From assembly GCA_029260795.1 (NCBI GenBank), contig JAJDCO010000154.1, forward strand, positions 62,001-126,000: a stretch of DNA of 64,000 bases, given 5' to 3'. The stretch is from Planctomycetota bacterium. GTDB taxonomy: Bacteria; Planctomycetota; OFTM77. Below, piece by piece: positions 43,087 through 51,851 of the stretch (positions are counted from its first letter, which is position 1; every line of letters begins with the position of its first letter). The position numbers were made by a program, and so were the translations under genes. The notes beneath the pieces are model-generated. The model saw nothing but the letters and a program-made list of their open reading frames with translations, was not told where the DNA came from and made no database searches.

Positions 43087-45843
43087 ATGCAGATGTCGAA
43101 AGCCGGGCTGTACGTCGGGGTCTTCTTGGTCGCGATGTCGGTGCTGCTGTTTCAAGTGGCGTTGACGCGCGTCTTCTCGTTGATGATGTGGTTTCACTTC
43201 GCGTACCTGGTGGTCTCACTGGCCCTCTTGGGCTTCGGAGCCGCCGGCAGTGTGTTGACTCTCCGCCGAGAGGCTGAGCGCACCGAGGATCCCCTGCCAC
43301 GCCTGGCTCGCCTCGCCAGCGCCTACGGTGCCACAGTCATCGTGTCGTTCTTGTTCGTGACGTCGCTGCGCATCGACGCCCTCGCGGTCCGCCTCGACCT
43401 GGCACCTTTCGTGGCCCTCTTTCTGTGCTTCGTTACTCTGGCCGTGCCCTTCCTGTTGGGAGGGCTCGCGATCGGCTTGGCCCTGACGCGGTTTCGTCAG
43501 ATCGTCGGACGAGTCTACTTCGTCGATTTGCTCGGGTCGGCAGTTGGGGGTGCGGTCTCGGGGCTGCTGCTGTCCCGGGTCGGTCCGACAGGCACGATCG
43601 TGCTCGCGGGGCTCTTGGGCTTGCTGGCTGGATTGGGCTTCGCGCTCTCGGGACGATGGTCGGCGCGTCTCGCGCATGGCTGTGTCGCGTTGGCCGGCGT
43701 CGCGGTGTCGATGAGCTTTTTGGGTGGCTTCGGTCTGCTTCCGGCGATCGAGTGGTCCATTCCCTACGCACCGGACAAAGAGGTGCGTGTCGGCTCACCG
43801 GACGGCAAGCCCGCACTGGTTCTCGAGAGCGCGACCGCTCAGGTCGAGGTCGGAGACGAGCAGTATCGCCCGATATCGATCTATGGCGAGGTCGGCGCGC
43901 TGGGGCAGAACGAGATGGTCTGGGGCCGGCTCGTCACCCAGGACGGCACGGCACCCACGTTCCTGTTTGCCGACGCAGCCCAGTTCGAACGCTTCGCCTT
44001 CCTCGACGATCTGCTTCCGGCGGCGGGTCAGATCGCCTGGCGGGCCGAGGGGCGATCGGAGGCCGACGTGCTCGTGATCGGCGTCGGTGGGGGTGTCGAT
44101 GTGCTGATGTCGCTCGCCTTCGGCGCGCGGTCGGTACGCGGCGTCGAAATGAACCCCGCCATGGTTCGGGCACTGCGCGACGAGTTTGCTGACTACGCCG
44201 ACGGTCTCTTCGAAGACCCGCGCGTGGAGCTCATCACAGCGGAAGGTCGCTCCTTCCTGAGAAGAGACACTCGGCGATACGACATCATTCAGATGAGCGG
44301 CGTCGACACCTATGCGGCCCTGGCCTCGGGTGCCTACACGCTGAGCGAGAGCTATCTCTACACCGTCGAGGCACTCGAGGACCTTTACGCTCGGCTCGCC
44401 GAGGGCGGCCTGATCAACTGCTCACGTTTCTTTCTGGGCGTACCTCGTACTCCCCGCGAGACGATCCGGTATGCGAACGTGGCCCGCGAGGCGCTGGCTC
44501 GCTCGGGGGTCGCGGAGCCGTGGCGCCACATCGCGGTCTTCCAGGGGTTTCACTGGGGCTCGACGCTGATCAAGAAGGAGCCGTTCACCGAGCAGGAATG
44601 CCGGTCGCTCGATGAGTTCGCTCGGCGTCAAGGGTTCATGGGACTCGTGCACGATCCCAGCCGCCCGACCGGTGAGCGATCGGCTGGCACCGGCTGGGCG
44701 CGTCTACGGCGCGAGGAGGCCGTTGGGATGTTGGCCGTCCTGAGTCGTTTCCGACCGCGGGCCATTCAGGGCCTCGTCAATACCGTGGTCGTGTCCGAGG
44801 TGGAGACGGCTTTCGCGGAGGCCGCTGGCGGGGACAGCGCGGGAGCGCGTGCTCGGCGACAGCGTCTCGTCCAGTCGGCCGACGTCGCGATTCACGAGGA
44901 GCTCGGCAGAGCGATCGAGGCTGGGTGGGACGAATCGATCCAGCTGATCGCGAGGTCGCGCGCTCGTTTTGTGGAGGTGCAGGCGAACTTCGAGACGTTG
45001 CTTCGCGGGTCCGAAGCGCAGCGACGTGCGCTGGTGGCTCGTTATCCGTTCGATCTCGAGCCCTCGACGGACGATTCGCCGTTCTTCTTCAACTACTACC
45101 GACTCTCACACTGGCGCGCTGCCCGCGAAGACGAGCCGACGGGTAGCTACCTCTACCTGCCCAGCCTGCCGGTCGGACACGGCGTCCTGCTCGGATCGTT
45201 GATCTTGATCACGCTCCTGGCGGCGGTGTTGATTCTCTGGCCGCTTCGCCGCCTCGGGGGGCGTGGCGAATCGGGGCCTCGGCTGCGGACCTTCGGGTAC
45301 TTCGCGGCGCTGGGGCTCGGCTACATGTTCGTCGAGATCGCGGTGATGCAGAAGTTCGTGCTCTTCCTGGGCCATCCGACGACATCGCTGTCGATCGTTC
45401 TCCCGGCGCTTCTCTTGGGCTCCGGGTTCGGTGCGTTGGTGTCGGGTCGCGTCCGTGAGCCCACGCCACGAGTGGCCCGTCGGCTGATGCTGGGGATCTT
45501 TGGATCACTGGTGATCTTGATCGCGGCGATCGCCTGGATTCTCGAGCCGCTCCTGGGCTTGCCGTTTCCCGCCCGGGTCGCGGTCGCGGTCGCGCTGGTC
45601 CTGCCGGTGGGATTTGTGCTCGGGTTTCCGTTTCCCTTGGGGTTGCGCCGCCTCGATCGATCCGGTCCGTCTCTGGTCCCTTGGGCCTGGGCCATCAATG
45701 GGTTCCTGTCGGTCTTCAGCGCCATGTTCGCAACCATCGTGGCGATGGGATTTGGATTCACGGTCGTGCTGGCCAGCGCCGTCGTCGTCTACCTGGTCGG
45801 CTTCGCGATCATGGACTGGGGTGAGGAATCGCGGGCAGGATGA
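43087..45843 (+). CDS. Polytopic membrane protein with spermidine-synthase-like domain
   Basis: The 918-residue product has about six membrane helices at each end and a central SAM-binding domain of the spermidine-synthase type. The motif is VLVIGVGGGVDVLMSLAFGA followed by RGVEMNPAM. The acidic DxxDP block of true aminopropyltransferases is replaced by MSGVDTYAALASGAYTLSE, so polyamine synthesis is doubtful and another SAM- or dcSAM-dependent transfer is possible. The N-terminal half (GLYVGVFLVAMSVLLFQVAL) and C-terminal half (GYFAALGLGYMFVEIAVMQK) both match the membrane parts of fused MFS/spermidine-synthase proteins. The ATG at 43087 has GAGG upstream. A 60-base gap separates it from the unknown membrane protein; the substrate is unknown. 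Confidence 0.82.
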   Translation: MQMSKAGLYVGVFLVAMSVLLFQVALTRVFSLMMWFHFAYLVVSLALLGFGAAGSVLTLRREAERTEDPLPRLARLASAYGATVIVSFLFVTSLRIDALAVRLDLAPFVALFLCFVTLAVPFLLGGLAIGLALTRFRQIVGRVYFVDLLGSAVGGAVSGLLLSRVGPTGTIVLAGLLGLLAGLGFALSGRWSARLAHGCVALAGVAVSMSFLGGFGLLPAIEWSIPYAPDKEVRVGSPDGKPALVLESATAQVEVGDEQYRPISIYGEVGALGQNEMVWGRLVTQDGTAPTFLFADAAQFERFAFLDDLLPAAGQIAWRAEGRSEADVLVIGVGGGVDVLMSLAFGARSVRGVEMNPAMVRALRDEFADYADGLFEDPRVELITAEGRSFLRRDTRRYDIIQMSGVDTYAALASGAYTLSESYLYTVEALEDLYARLAEGGLINCSRFFLGVPRTPRETIRYANVAREALARSGVAEPWRHIAVFQGFHWGSTLIKKEPFTEQECRSLDEFARRQGFMGLVHDPSRPTGERSAGTGWARLRREEAVGMLAVLSRFRPRAIQGLVNTVVVSEVETAFAEAAGGDSAGARARRQRLVQSADVAIHEELGRAIEAGWDESIQLIARSRARFVEVQANFETLLRGSEAQRRALVARYPFDLEPSTDDSPFFFNYYRLSHWRAAREDEPTGSYLYLPSLPVGHGVLLGSLILITLLAAVLILWPLRRLGGRGESGPRLRTFGYFAALGLGYMFVEIAVMQKFVLFLGHPTTSLSIVLPALLLGSGFGALVSGRVREPTPRVARRLMLGIFGSLVILIAAIAWILEPLLGLPFPARVAVAVALVLPVGFVLGFPFPLGLRRLDRSGPSLVPWAWAINGFLSVFSAMFATIVAMGFGFTVVLASAVVVYLVGFAIMDWGEESRAG

Positions 45844-45847
45844 GACG

Positions 45848-45876
45848 CTGACCAGCCGGGCTCGGTCGGTTATTCT
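45848..45876 (+). promoter_or_regulatory. Predicted promoter of the MacAB-like operon
   Basis: CTGACC (45848-45853) and TATTCT (45871-45876) are 17 bases apart, each matching consensus in four or five of six positions. The 189-base gap to the ATG at 46033 shows no other feature. Confidence 0.4.
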
Positions 45877-46032
45877 GAGAGGCTCGACGGCTCTCGACAA
45901 ACGTGCGGGGCTGTCGTGTCCTCAATCAGGGCGGCAAGAAAGATCATCTGGCCTCGTGTGTCTTGCTCCCGACCCGTCGTCGCGGACCGTCTGTCCAGCC
46001 CCGGTGCAGTGCCTTCGACCAAGTGAGATTGA

Positions 46033-47499
46033 ATGTCCAAGAAGAAGCGGTGGTTCCTGATCATCTCGTTGATCCTCGTAGGAGGCGCCATCACTGCGGG
46101 CGTCGTTCTCCAGGGGCGAGACCGACCCAGTGTCGTCCAGACCGAAGAAGTGACTCGAATGGCCGAGCTGAGGTCGATCGTCTCGGCGTCGGGCACGGTC
46201 GAGGCCAAGGAGTCGGTCGACATCCAAGCCGAGATCACGGGCGTGATCATCGAGCTGCCGGTGGAGGAGGGGGATTGGGTCGAGAAGGGTCAGGTCCTCG
46301 CCAAGATCGATCCGACCCAGACCGAGACCGAGCTGGCATCGTTTCGAGCCCAGCTGGCCGCTTCCGAGGCCGACTCGAAGGGGCAAGAGGTCTCGGTCGC
46401 GACGGCCCACGCGAATCTGGCTCGCGACGTCGCGTTCCAAAAGGGGGCGCAGGCCGACCTACTCCAGGGCTTGGCCCGTGTCGATCTGGCGCAGAGTCAG
46501 TTCGACCGAAATCAGGAGCTGCTTCAGAAGGGGATCGTCAGCCAAGAGGTTGTCGATGCGGCGAGCTCGGAGCTGCGCACCGCCAATGCGGCCGTCGAGG
46601 CGATCGAGGCACGGATCGATCAATACGAGGCGCAAGCCAAGGCCTCGACGCTCATGATCGATCAGGCGAAGGCCGGCTGGGAAGCGACGGTTCAACGTGC
46701 CTTGGCAGCGAGAGCGAACATGGAGCGCTCCGAGGACAGCCTCCGCAAGACGACGATCTACTCGCCGTTGACGGGGCTGCTCACGCACCGTCAGGTCGAG
46801 AAGGGGGAGCGGGCCGTTCCGGGTAATCTCTCGAGCCCCCAGGCGACGCTCATGGCAATTGCGGACATGTCGGTCCTCGAAGCGCACTTGCTCGTCGACG
46901 AGACGGACATCATCCGTACCCAGATCGGCCAGAAGGTCGAGGTCGTCGTCGACGCTCTTCCCAATGCGACCATCCTCGGCGAGGTCACCGAGATCGGCAA
47001 CGCTCCCGTCACCCAGTCGGGCGCCGATGAAGGCAAAGACTTCCTCGTGAAGGTACGGCTCACCGAGCCGCCGGATTCGCTTCGGCCCGGAATGTCGTGT
47101 GAGGGCGAGGTCACGACCGACGTCAAGCACGACGTGCTGGTCGTACCGATCCAGGCTCTGGCACGGCGCGATTTGCCAGTCGATGCCGCAGGCGCTCCCT
47201 TGCCGGAGCCGAACGGGCATGGTGAGGGAAAGCCCGAGCCCGACAGTGCCTCCAAATCGACCCCGAAGGACGCGTCTCCGAAGGAGGAGTTCGAGGGCGT
47301 CTACGTGCTCGAGGGCTCGAAGATCCGCTTCCAGGTCGTCGAGACCGGAATCACCGGCGAGATGGAGATCGAGGTGCTCTCGGGCTTGGAGGGGGGCGAG
47401 CGGATCGTGATCGGTCCTTTCAAGGTCTTGCGCGAGCTCAAGCCCGGCGACTTGGTGCGGGAGCAAACCGAAGACGAGAAGGCAAAGTCCCGCGGATGA
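46033..47499 (+). CDS. HlyD/MacA-like periplasmic adaptor of an ABC exporter
   Basis: The 488-residue product has one N-terminal membrane helix (about 7-26), a lipoyl-like half ([20 protein letters not shown]), a long alpha-helical hairpin (about 95-245), a second lipoyl half ([20 protein letters not shown]) and a beta-barrel region. A Pro/Ser/Lys-rich linker interrupts the C-terminal part (about 395-420), which is unusual. Such adaptors bridge MacB-type permeases to an outer-membrane channel. The ATG at 46033 opens with MSKKKR before the helix. The ATPase gene overlaps it by four bases (ATGA). No TolC-like channel gene is in this window, so the outer partner must lie elsewhere. Confidence 0.88.
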   Translation: MSKKKRWFLIISLILVGGAITAGVVLQGRDRPSVVQTEEVTRMAELRSIVSASGTVEAKESVDIQAEITGVIIELPVEEGDWVEKGQVLAKIDPTQTETELASFRAQLAASEADSKGQEVSVATAHANLARDVAFQKGAQADLLQGLARVDLAQSQFDRNQELLQKGIVSQEVVDAASSELRTANAAVEAIEARIDQYEAQAKASTLMIDQAKAGWEATVQRALAARANMERSEDSLRKTTIYSPLTGLLTHRQVEKGERAVPGNLSSPQATLMAIADMSVLEAHLLVDETDIIRTQIGQKVEVVVDALPNATILGEVTEIGNAPVTQSGADEGKDFLVKVRLTEPPDSLRPGMSCEGEVTTDVKHDVLVVPIQALARRDLPVDAAGAPLPEPNGHGEGKPEPDSASKSTPKDASPKEEFEGVYVLEGSKIRFQVVETGITGEMEIEVLSGLEGGERIVIGPFKVLRELKPGDLVREQTEDEKAKSRG

Positions 47500-48218
47500 C
47501 CGACTCGCTGCTCATCGACGTCCGTGGCCTCAAAAAGACCTATCAGATGGGTGCGACGCTGGTTCATGCCCTCCGCGGAGTCGACGTTCGCATCGAGCGG
47601 AACGAGTACGTGGCGATCATGGGCCCGTCGGGCTCGGGCAAGTCGACGCTGATGAACTTGCTCGGTTGCTTGGATACGCCGACCTCGGGCAGCTACGTGC
47701 TGAACGGGCGCAACGTGGCCGAGCTCGACGACGACGAGCTGGCCGCGATTCGCAACCAGGAGATCGGATTCGTCTTCCAGAGCTTCCACCTCCTGGCGCG
47801 GGCGACGGCACTGCAAAACGTCGAGCTCCCCCTGATCTATCGCGGTCTGAAGTTCGAGGAGCGTCGCCGTCGTGCGACCGAGTCCCTCGCCCACGTCGAC
47901 CTCGCCGATCGAGCCACTCATCGGCCCAATGAGTTGTCCGGTGGCCAACGTCAGCGCGTGGCCATCGCCCGCGCGCTCGTGACGAACCCGAGCCTGCTCC
48001 TGGCGGACGAGCCGACCGGCAACCTCGACTCGCGCGTCAGCGAGGAGATCATGGATCTGCTCGACAAGCTCCACGCGGCTGGCAACACGATCGTGATCGT
48101 GACTCACGAGCGGAGCATCGCGGCGAGGGCACACCGGATCCTCTTCTTGCGGGATGGGCAGGTCGAGATCGACGCGCCGACGAAGAGCGAGGCCTTTCAA
48201 TCCCTGATCACGAGCTAG
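47496..48218 (+). CDS. MacB/LolD-type ABC transporter ATPase
   Basis: The 240-residue product is a complete ATPase of the MacB/LolD/FtsE group. It has Walker [10 protein letters not shown] (43-51), the Q-loop in [10 protein letters not shown], signature [15 protein letters not shown] (147-161), Walker [14 protein letters not shown] and the switch histidine in VTHE. It drives substrate movement by the two permeases that follow, from the cytoplasmic side of the inner membrane. The ATG at 47496 overlaps the adaptor stop. MacB itself fuses ATPase and permease; here they are separate chains, as in many MacAB-like and lipoprotein-type systems. The substrate cannot be read from the sequence. Confidence 0.95.
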   Translation: MTDSLLIDVRGLKKTYQMGATLVHALRGVDVRIERNEYVAIMGPSGSGKSTLMNLLGCLDTPTSGSYVLNGRNVAELDDDELAAIRNQEIGFVFQSFHLLARATALQNVELPLIYRGLKFEERRRRATESLAHVDLADRATHRPNELSGGQRQRVAIARALVTNPSLLLADEPTGNLDSRVSEEIMDLLDKLHAAGNTIVIVTHERSIAARAHRILFLRDGQVEIDAPTKSEAFQSLITS

Positions 48219-48227
48219 GGCCGCGCC

Positions 48228-49451
48228 ATGAGTCTGTTCGAAGCCTTTCGCGTCGCTTGCTGGACCTTGGTCGCGAATCCGCTCCGGTCCTTCTTGACGC
48301 TGCTCGGCATCATCATCGGCATCTCGGCGATCATCGCGGTCGTCTCGGTCATCGAGGGGCTCAATCTCTACGTCGAGGAGAATCTGAGCAACTTGGGCCC
48401 GGGCGTGTTCGTGATCCAGCGCTTCGGCATCATCACGAATCGTGAGGACTTTCTCGAGGCGATCCGCCGCAACCCGGAGCTGAAGCTCTCCGATGCTCGA
48501 GCACTCCGAGAGCTGGTGACCGAGGCGGCAGCCGTGGCCGCCGAGGTCCATGCGAGAAGCAGCATCCGAGCGAACGGCGAACGGGTCGAGGCCGTCGACA
48601 TTGGCGGATTGAACGCGGAGGTCCTCGACATCGAGCCCTACGATGTCGCCTATGGTCGCATCATCACGCGCTCGGAAGAGCGCCGCGCGGCGCCAGTGGC
48701 TTTCCTCGGTTGGGAGGTGTCCGAGAAGCTGTTCGGGAATCGCGATCCCGTGGGCAAGAAGGTGCGCGTCAAGGGACGACAGTTCGAGGTGATCGGTGTC
48801 GCCGCGAAGCGGGGCTCCGTGTTCGGCGTCTCCCGAGATGCCTTCGCCAAGATCCCGATCACGACCTTCCAGAAGATGTTCGGCTCGCGAGGCTCGGTGA
48901 ACATCAGCGTGAAGGTCGGCGACAAGTTGCGCATGCAAGAGATCATGGATCAGTGCCGCGTCGTGCTCCGCGCGCGCCATCACCTCGATTTCCATACCGG
49001 GGACGACTTCGGCATCGTCAGCTCGGACGGCCTCAACGATCTCTGGAAGAGCCTGACGGCCATCATCTTCAAGATCACGATCTTTGTGGTCGGCCTGTCG
49101 CTCGTGGTCGGCGGCATCGTGATCATGAACATCATGCTCGTCTCGGTCATCGAGCGGACCTCCGAGATTGGGATTCGCAAGGCGGTCGGCGCTCGACAGC
49201 GGGACATCAAGCGCCAGTTCCTGATCGAGTCGATCGTCCTGTCCTCCGTCGGCGGTGTCCTCGGCGTATCGCTCGCCTTCGCCTTCGCCTGGTTGATCAA
49301 GACGTTCACTCCGTTGCCAGCCTCCTTCCCGCTCTGGGCACCCATCCTCGCCGTCAGCGTCTGCGGGCTGATCGGCGTCTTCTTCGGGTTGCAGCCGGCC
49401 GGCCGTGCCGCTCGGCTCGATCCCATCGAAGCCCTCCAGGGAGGGGAGTGA
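48228..49451 (+). CDS. MacB-like ABC permease (first)
   Basis: The 407-residue product has the MacB/FtsX plan: one N-terminal membrane helix (about 19-42), an extracytoplasmic MacB core domain (about 45-270), then three C-terminal helices with the conserved block VGGIVIMNIMLVSVIERTSE followed by IGIRKAVGARQRDI. It ends ARLDPIEALQGGE, a typical FtsX-family end. It forms the membrane channel or mechanotransmission part of the exporter. The ATG at 48228 lies ten bases behind the ATPase. It shares only the general plan with the next permease and is clearly a separate gene, so the two may form a heterodimer or serve as alternative partners. Confidence 0.93.
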   Translation: MSLFEAFRVACWTLVANPLRSFLTLLGIIIGISAIIAVVSVIEGLNLYVEENLSNLGPGVFVIQRFGIITNREDFLEAIRRNPELKLSDARALRELVTEAAAVAAEVHARSSIRANGERVEAVDIGGLNAEVLDIEPYDVAYGRIITRSEERRAAPVAFLGWEVSEKLFGNRDPVGKKVRVKGRQFEVIGVAAKRGSVFGVSRDAFAKIPITTFQKMFGSRGSVNISVKVGDKLRMQEIMDQCRVVLRARHHLDFHTGDDFGIVSSDGLNDLWKSLTAIIFKITIFVVGLSLVVGGIVIMNIMLVSVIERTSEIGIRKAVGARQRDIKRQFLIESIVLSSVGGVLGVSLAFAFAWLIKTFTPLPASFPLWAPILAVSVCGLIGVFFGLQPAGRAARLDPIEALQGGE

Positions 49452-49452
49452 C

Positions 49453-50697
49453 ATGGCTCGCTCGATGATCGTCGAGAATGCCAAGCTCGCCATCGACACT
49501 CTGCGCAGTCAGAAGATGCGGAGTGGCCTCACCATCCTCGGTGTCTTCATCGGTGCCGCGATCATCATCTGCGTCGCCTCCGTCTTGAACGGCTTCCGTC
49601 AGAGCGTCATCGATCAGGTCGAGGAGTTCGGGACGCTCAACATCTACGTCTACCGGTACCCGTTCGTCCGGACGGGGCACCTGTCACCCGAGGTGCGCAA
49701 CCGAAAGTCACTTCAGCTCGAGGACGCCCAAGCAATCGCCGATCAATGCTCGGCCGTCGACACGATCGTGGCCGGCATTCAAGCGCGCAACGCCAACCTG
49801 ACGGCCCGTTATCGGGGCGAAGAGATGCAGGGACCGTCGCTTCGCGGCTCGTTCCCCGACTCCGAGCGCATCTCGAACATGATGATCGAGGAAGGGCGCT
49901 TCATCACGGACGCCGAGAATCAACATCGGAGCGCGGTCTGCGTCCTCGCCCACAATGCCGTCCAGGCCTTGTTTCCGAACTCCAGCCCGATCGGCAAGCA
50001 CATTCGAGTGGGAGGGAGTCGCTTCCAGGTCATCGGCACGGTCCAGAAGTTCAAGGAAGGACCATTCGGCTCGCCGAACCAGGAAGACAACAACATCCAC
50101 GTCCCGTACTACACCTTCCGCAAGATGTATCCGGACCAGGATGATCACTTCCTCTCCGCGCGGGCATATCCGGGGCGGCTCGACGAGGCGATCGACCAGA
50201 TCGAGGAGGTGCTCCGCCGCCGGAGAAACGTGAAGTGGACCGAGGAGAGCAACTTCGAGATCGGCACGGCCGACTCGATCATCGCCTCCTTCGATCAGAT
50301 CGTCTTCGGTGTCCTCGCCGTCATGTTCATGCTCTCGACCGTCGCCTTCATGGTCGGAGGCGTCGGCGTCATGAACATCATGCTGGTGTCGGTGAAAGAG
50401 CGCACTCGAGAGATCGGCCTGCGCAAGGCGCTCGGGGCGAGGCGTCGAGACATCACTTGGCAGTTCCTGGTCGAGGCCATGATCCTCACCGGGATCGGCG
50501 GCTTGCTCGGCGTCGTCGTCGGAGAAGGCCTTCTGATGGCTGTCTCGGCCCTCGTCGATGGTCTTCCCAGCTCGACACCGACTTGGGCTCGCGTCTTCGG
50601 ATTCGGGGGCTCTGCCAGCGTCGGTCTGATCTTCGGACTCTGGCCCGCCCTCCAGGCCGCGCGACTCGATCCGATCGAGGCCCTCCGCTACGAGTGA
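49453..50697 (+). CDS. MacB-like ABC permease (second)
   Basis: The 414-residue product has the same layout as the preceding permease: N-terminal helix (about 26-48), MacB core domain, and three C-terminal helices with VGGVGVMNIMLVSVKERTRE, IGLRKALGARRRDI and a final ARLDPIEALRYE. The core domain sequence differs clearly from that of the first permease. The ATG at 49453 has GGGGAG about four bases upstream and starts one base behind the first permease's stop, so translation is coupled. Two distinct permeases with one ATPase suggest a heterodimeric transporter. It is the last gene of the operon; the hairpin region behind it may end transcription. Confidence 0.93.
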   Translation: MARSMIVENAKLAIDTLRSQKMRSGLTILGVFIGAAIIICVASVLNGFRQSVIDQVEEFGTLNIYVYRYPFVRTGHLSPEVRNRKSLQLEDAQAIADQCSAVDTIVAGIQARNANLTARYRGEEMQGPSLRGSFPDSERISNMMIEEGRFITDAENQHRSAVCVLAHNAVQALFPNSSPIGKHIRVGGSRFQVIGTVQKFKEGPFGSPNQEDNNIHVPYYTFRKMYPDQDDHFLSARAYPGRLDEAIDQIEEVLRRRRNVKWTEESNFEIGTADSIIASFDQIVFGVLAVMFMLSTVAFMVGGVGVMNIMLVSVKERTREIGLRKALGARRRDITWQFLVEAMILTGIGGLLGVVVGEGLLMAVSALVDGLPSSTPTWARVFGFGGSASVGLIFGLWPALQAARLDPIEALRYE

Positions 50698-50706
50698 TCT
50701 CGACGA

Positions 50707-50749
50707 GCCAGGCGGCTCTCCCGAAATCGGGACCTTTCAGAGGCCTGGC
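50707..50749. terminator. Inverted repeat between convergent genes
   Basis: GCCAGGC (50707-50713) pairs with GCCTGGC (50743-50749), and CCCGA (50720-50724) with TCGGG (50727-50731) lies inside. The structure sits in the 69-base gap between the permease stop (50697) and the convergent DUF457 gene stop (50767). A bidirectional terminator is plausible, but there is no U-tract. Confidence 0.4.
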
Positions 50750-50766
50750 GGTCGCAGCCAGGGCGG

Positions 50767-51840
50767 TCAATTGTCCGGAGGCAGCGGCACCTTCAGGTCG
50801 GAGAAGCCTTCCCACTCTCCCCACGAGTATCGAGCGTCGCGAAGCCAGACGGGGCTGCCGATGCCCGGCTCGACGTAAGGGAATCGATAGAAGACCTCGA
50901 GAGCTCGCCAGGCGAGCGTGTCCCGGATGGCATCGAGGCGGGGGTCGTCGAGATTCCTGGGCACGCTTTCCCACGAACCGACCGCTCCCTCGAGCGTGTC
51001 GATTCCGGCACGATACAAGCGTTCAGGACCTTGGGCCAGGACGGTCCAACGCCACGGGACCGCAGGAGCCGGTGTCGTCATCAGAGCTTCGATTCGGATG
51101 CCTCGAGCGAGCAGGTCTCGCCGCCCGAGGTTGGCGGCGTGGCTCCCACAGCCGAAGAGCACGGAGAGATGCAAGAAGACGAGCAACAGGCACGCATCCG
51201 AGATGCGCGGGCTGCCCCAGTGGCGAGCACGACCGAGTAACACCAGGACCAGGCCCACGAACCAGAGTGCGAGAACAGTCGCGCCGGCGCGTCCGGTCAG
51301 CACGACCACCAACGACGTACCGATCGCGGTGAGAGCCCAGAACACATCGCCTGGGATCTTCCGTCGAGGTTGCCAGGCACCCGCCGCGGCGAGCAGCAGC
51401 CACATCCACGGGTCGATGATGTAGGCGATGTCACCGTAGAAGAAGCGATCGTCGAACGGCAGCAACAAGCGAATGCCGTAGGTGTTCAGCCAGTCGAGAA
51501 AGAGATGGCTGGCGAGGCCGACGGCGGTCGCGGCGAACAGGCCGAGCCAACGAAGCGGTGGACCGGTGGAGGTCGACGAGGGCGGACGTCTTCGGAAGCC
51601 GGCGATTAGCCAGACGACCATGGGGAATGCGATCGACAGGATGGCGATTCCCACGAACGAATGAGACAGCCCCCGGTGCTGGATCAGGTAGCTGCCCGGA
51701 CCCAAGTCGGGTTGAAACAGAGCCTCGGCGTCCGGGAGGTTGGCTGAGAGGATCAGGGTCGCGGTGGCACCTCGCGACCAGCGTTCGGCGCCGGCTCGTG
51801 CCATGGCGTAGCCGAAGAGTGTGTGGGTGAGGTTGTCCAT
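50767..51840 (-). CDS. DUF457/YdjM-type membrane-bound metal-dependent hydrolase
   Basis: The 357-residue product opens with MDNLTHTLFGYAMARAGAER, then ANLPDAEALFQ and HRGLSHSFVGIAIL, the histidine- and aspartate-rich blocks of the YdjM/YbcI (DUF457) family. Several membrane helices follow, with HLFLDWLNTYGIRLL holding another conserved His/Asp pair. The C-terminal 120 residues are soluble. The family is annotated as inner-membrane metal-dependent hydrolases, though the substrate is not known. The ATG at 51840 matches the family N-terminus; the upstream frame overlaps the radical SAM gene and is rejected. The gene lies 11 bases behind that radical SAM gene on the same strand. Confidence 0.88.
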   Translation of the reverse strand: MDNLTHTLFGYAMARAGAERWSRGATATLILSANLPDAEALFQPDLGPGSYLIQHRGLSHSFVGIAILSIAFPMVVWLIAGFRRRPPSSTSTGPPLRWLGLFAATAVGLASHLFLDWLNTYGIRLLLPFDDRFFYGDIAYIIDPWMWLLLAAAGAWQPRRKIPGDVFWALTAIGTSLVVVLTGRAGATVLALWFVGLVLVLLGRARHWGSPRISDACLLLVFLHLSVLFGCGSHAANLGRRDLLARGIRIEALMTTPAPAVPWRWTVLAQGPERLYRAGIDTLEGAVGSWESVPRNLDDPRLDAIRDTLAWRALEVFYRFPYVEPGIGSPVWLRDARYSWGEWEGFSDLKVPLPPDN

Positions 51841-51851
51841 CGCGCGACTCG

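Noticed and set aside
47301-49499. Minus-strand frame of 732 codons
   Set aside because: It is antisense to the adaptor, ATPase and first permease, all of which are conserved families; its composition (His, Asp, Arg, Leu rich) is that of a shadow frame.
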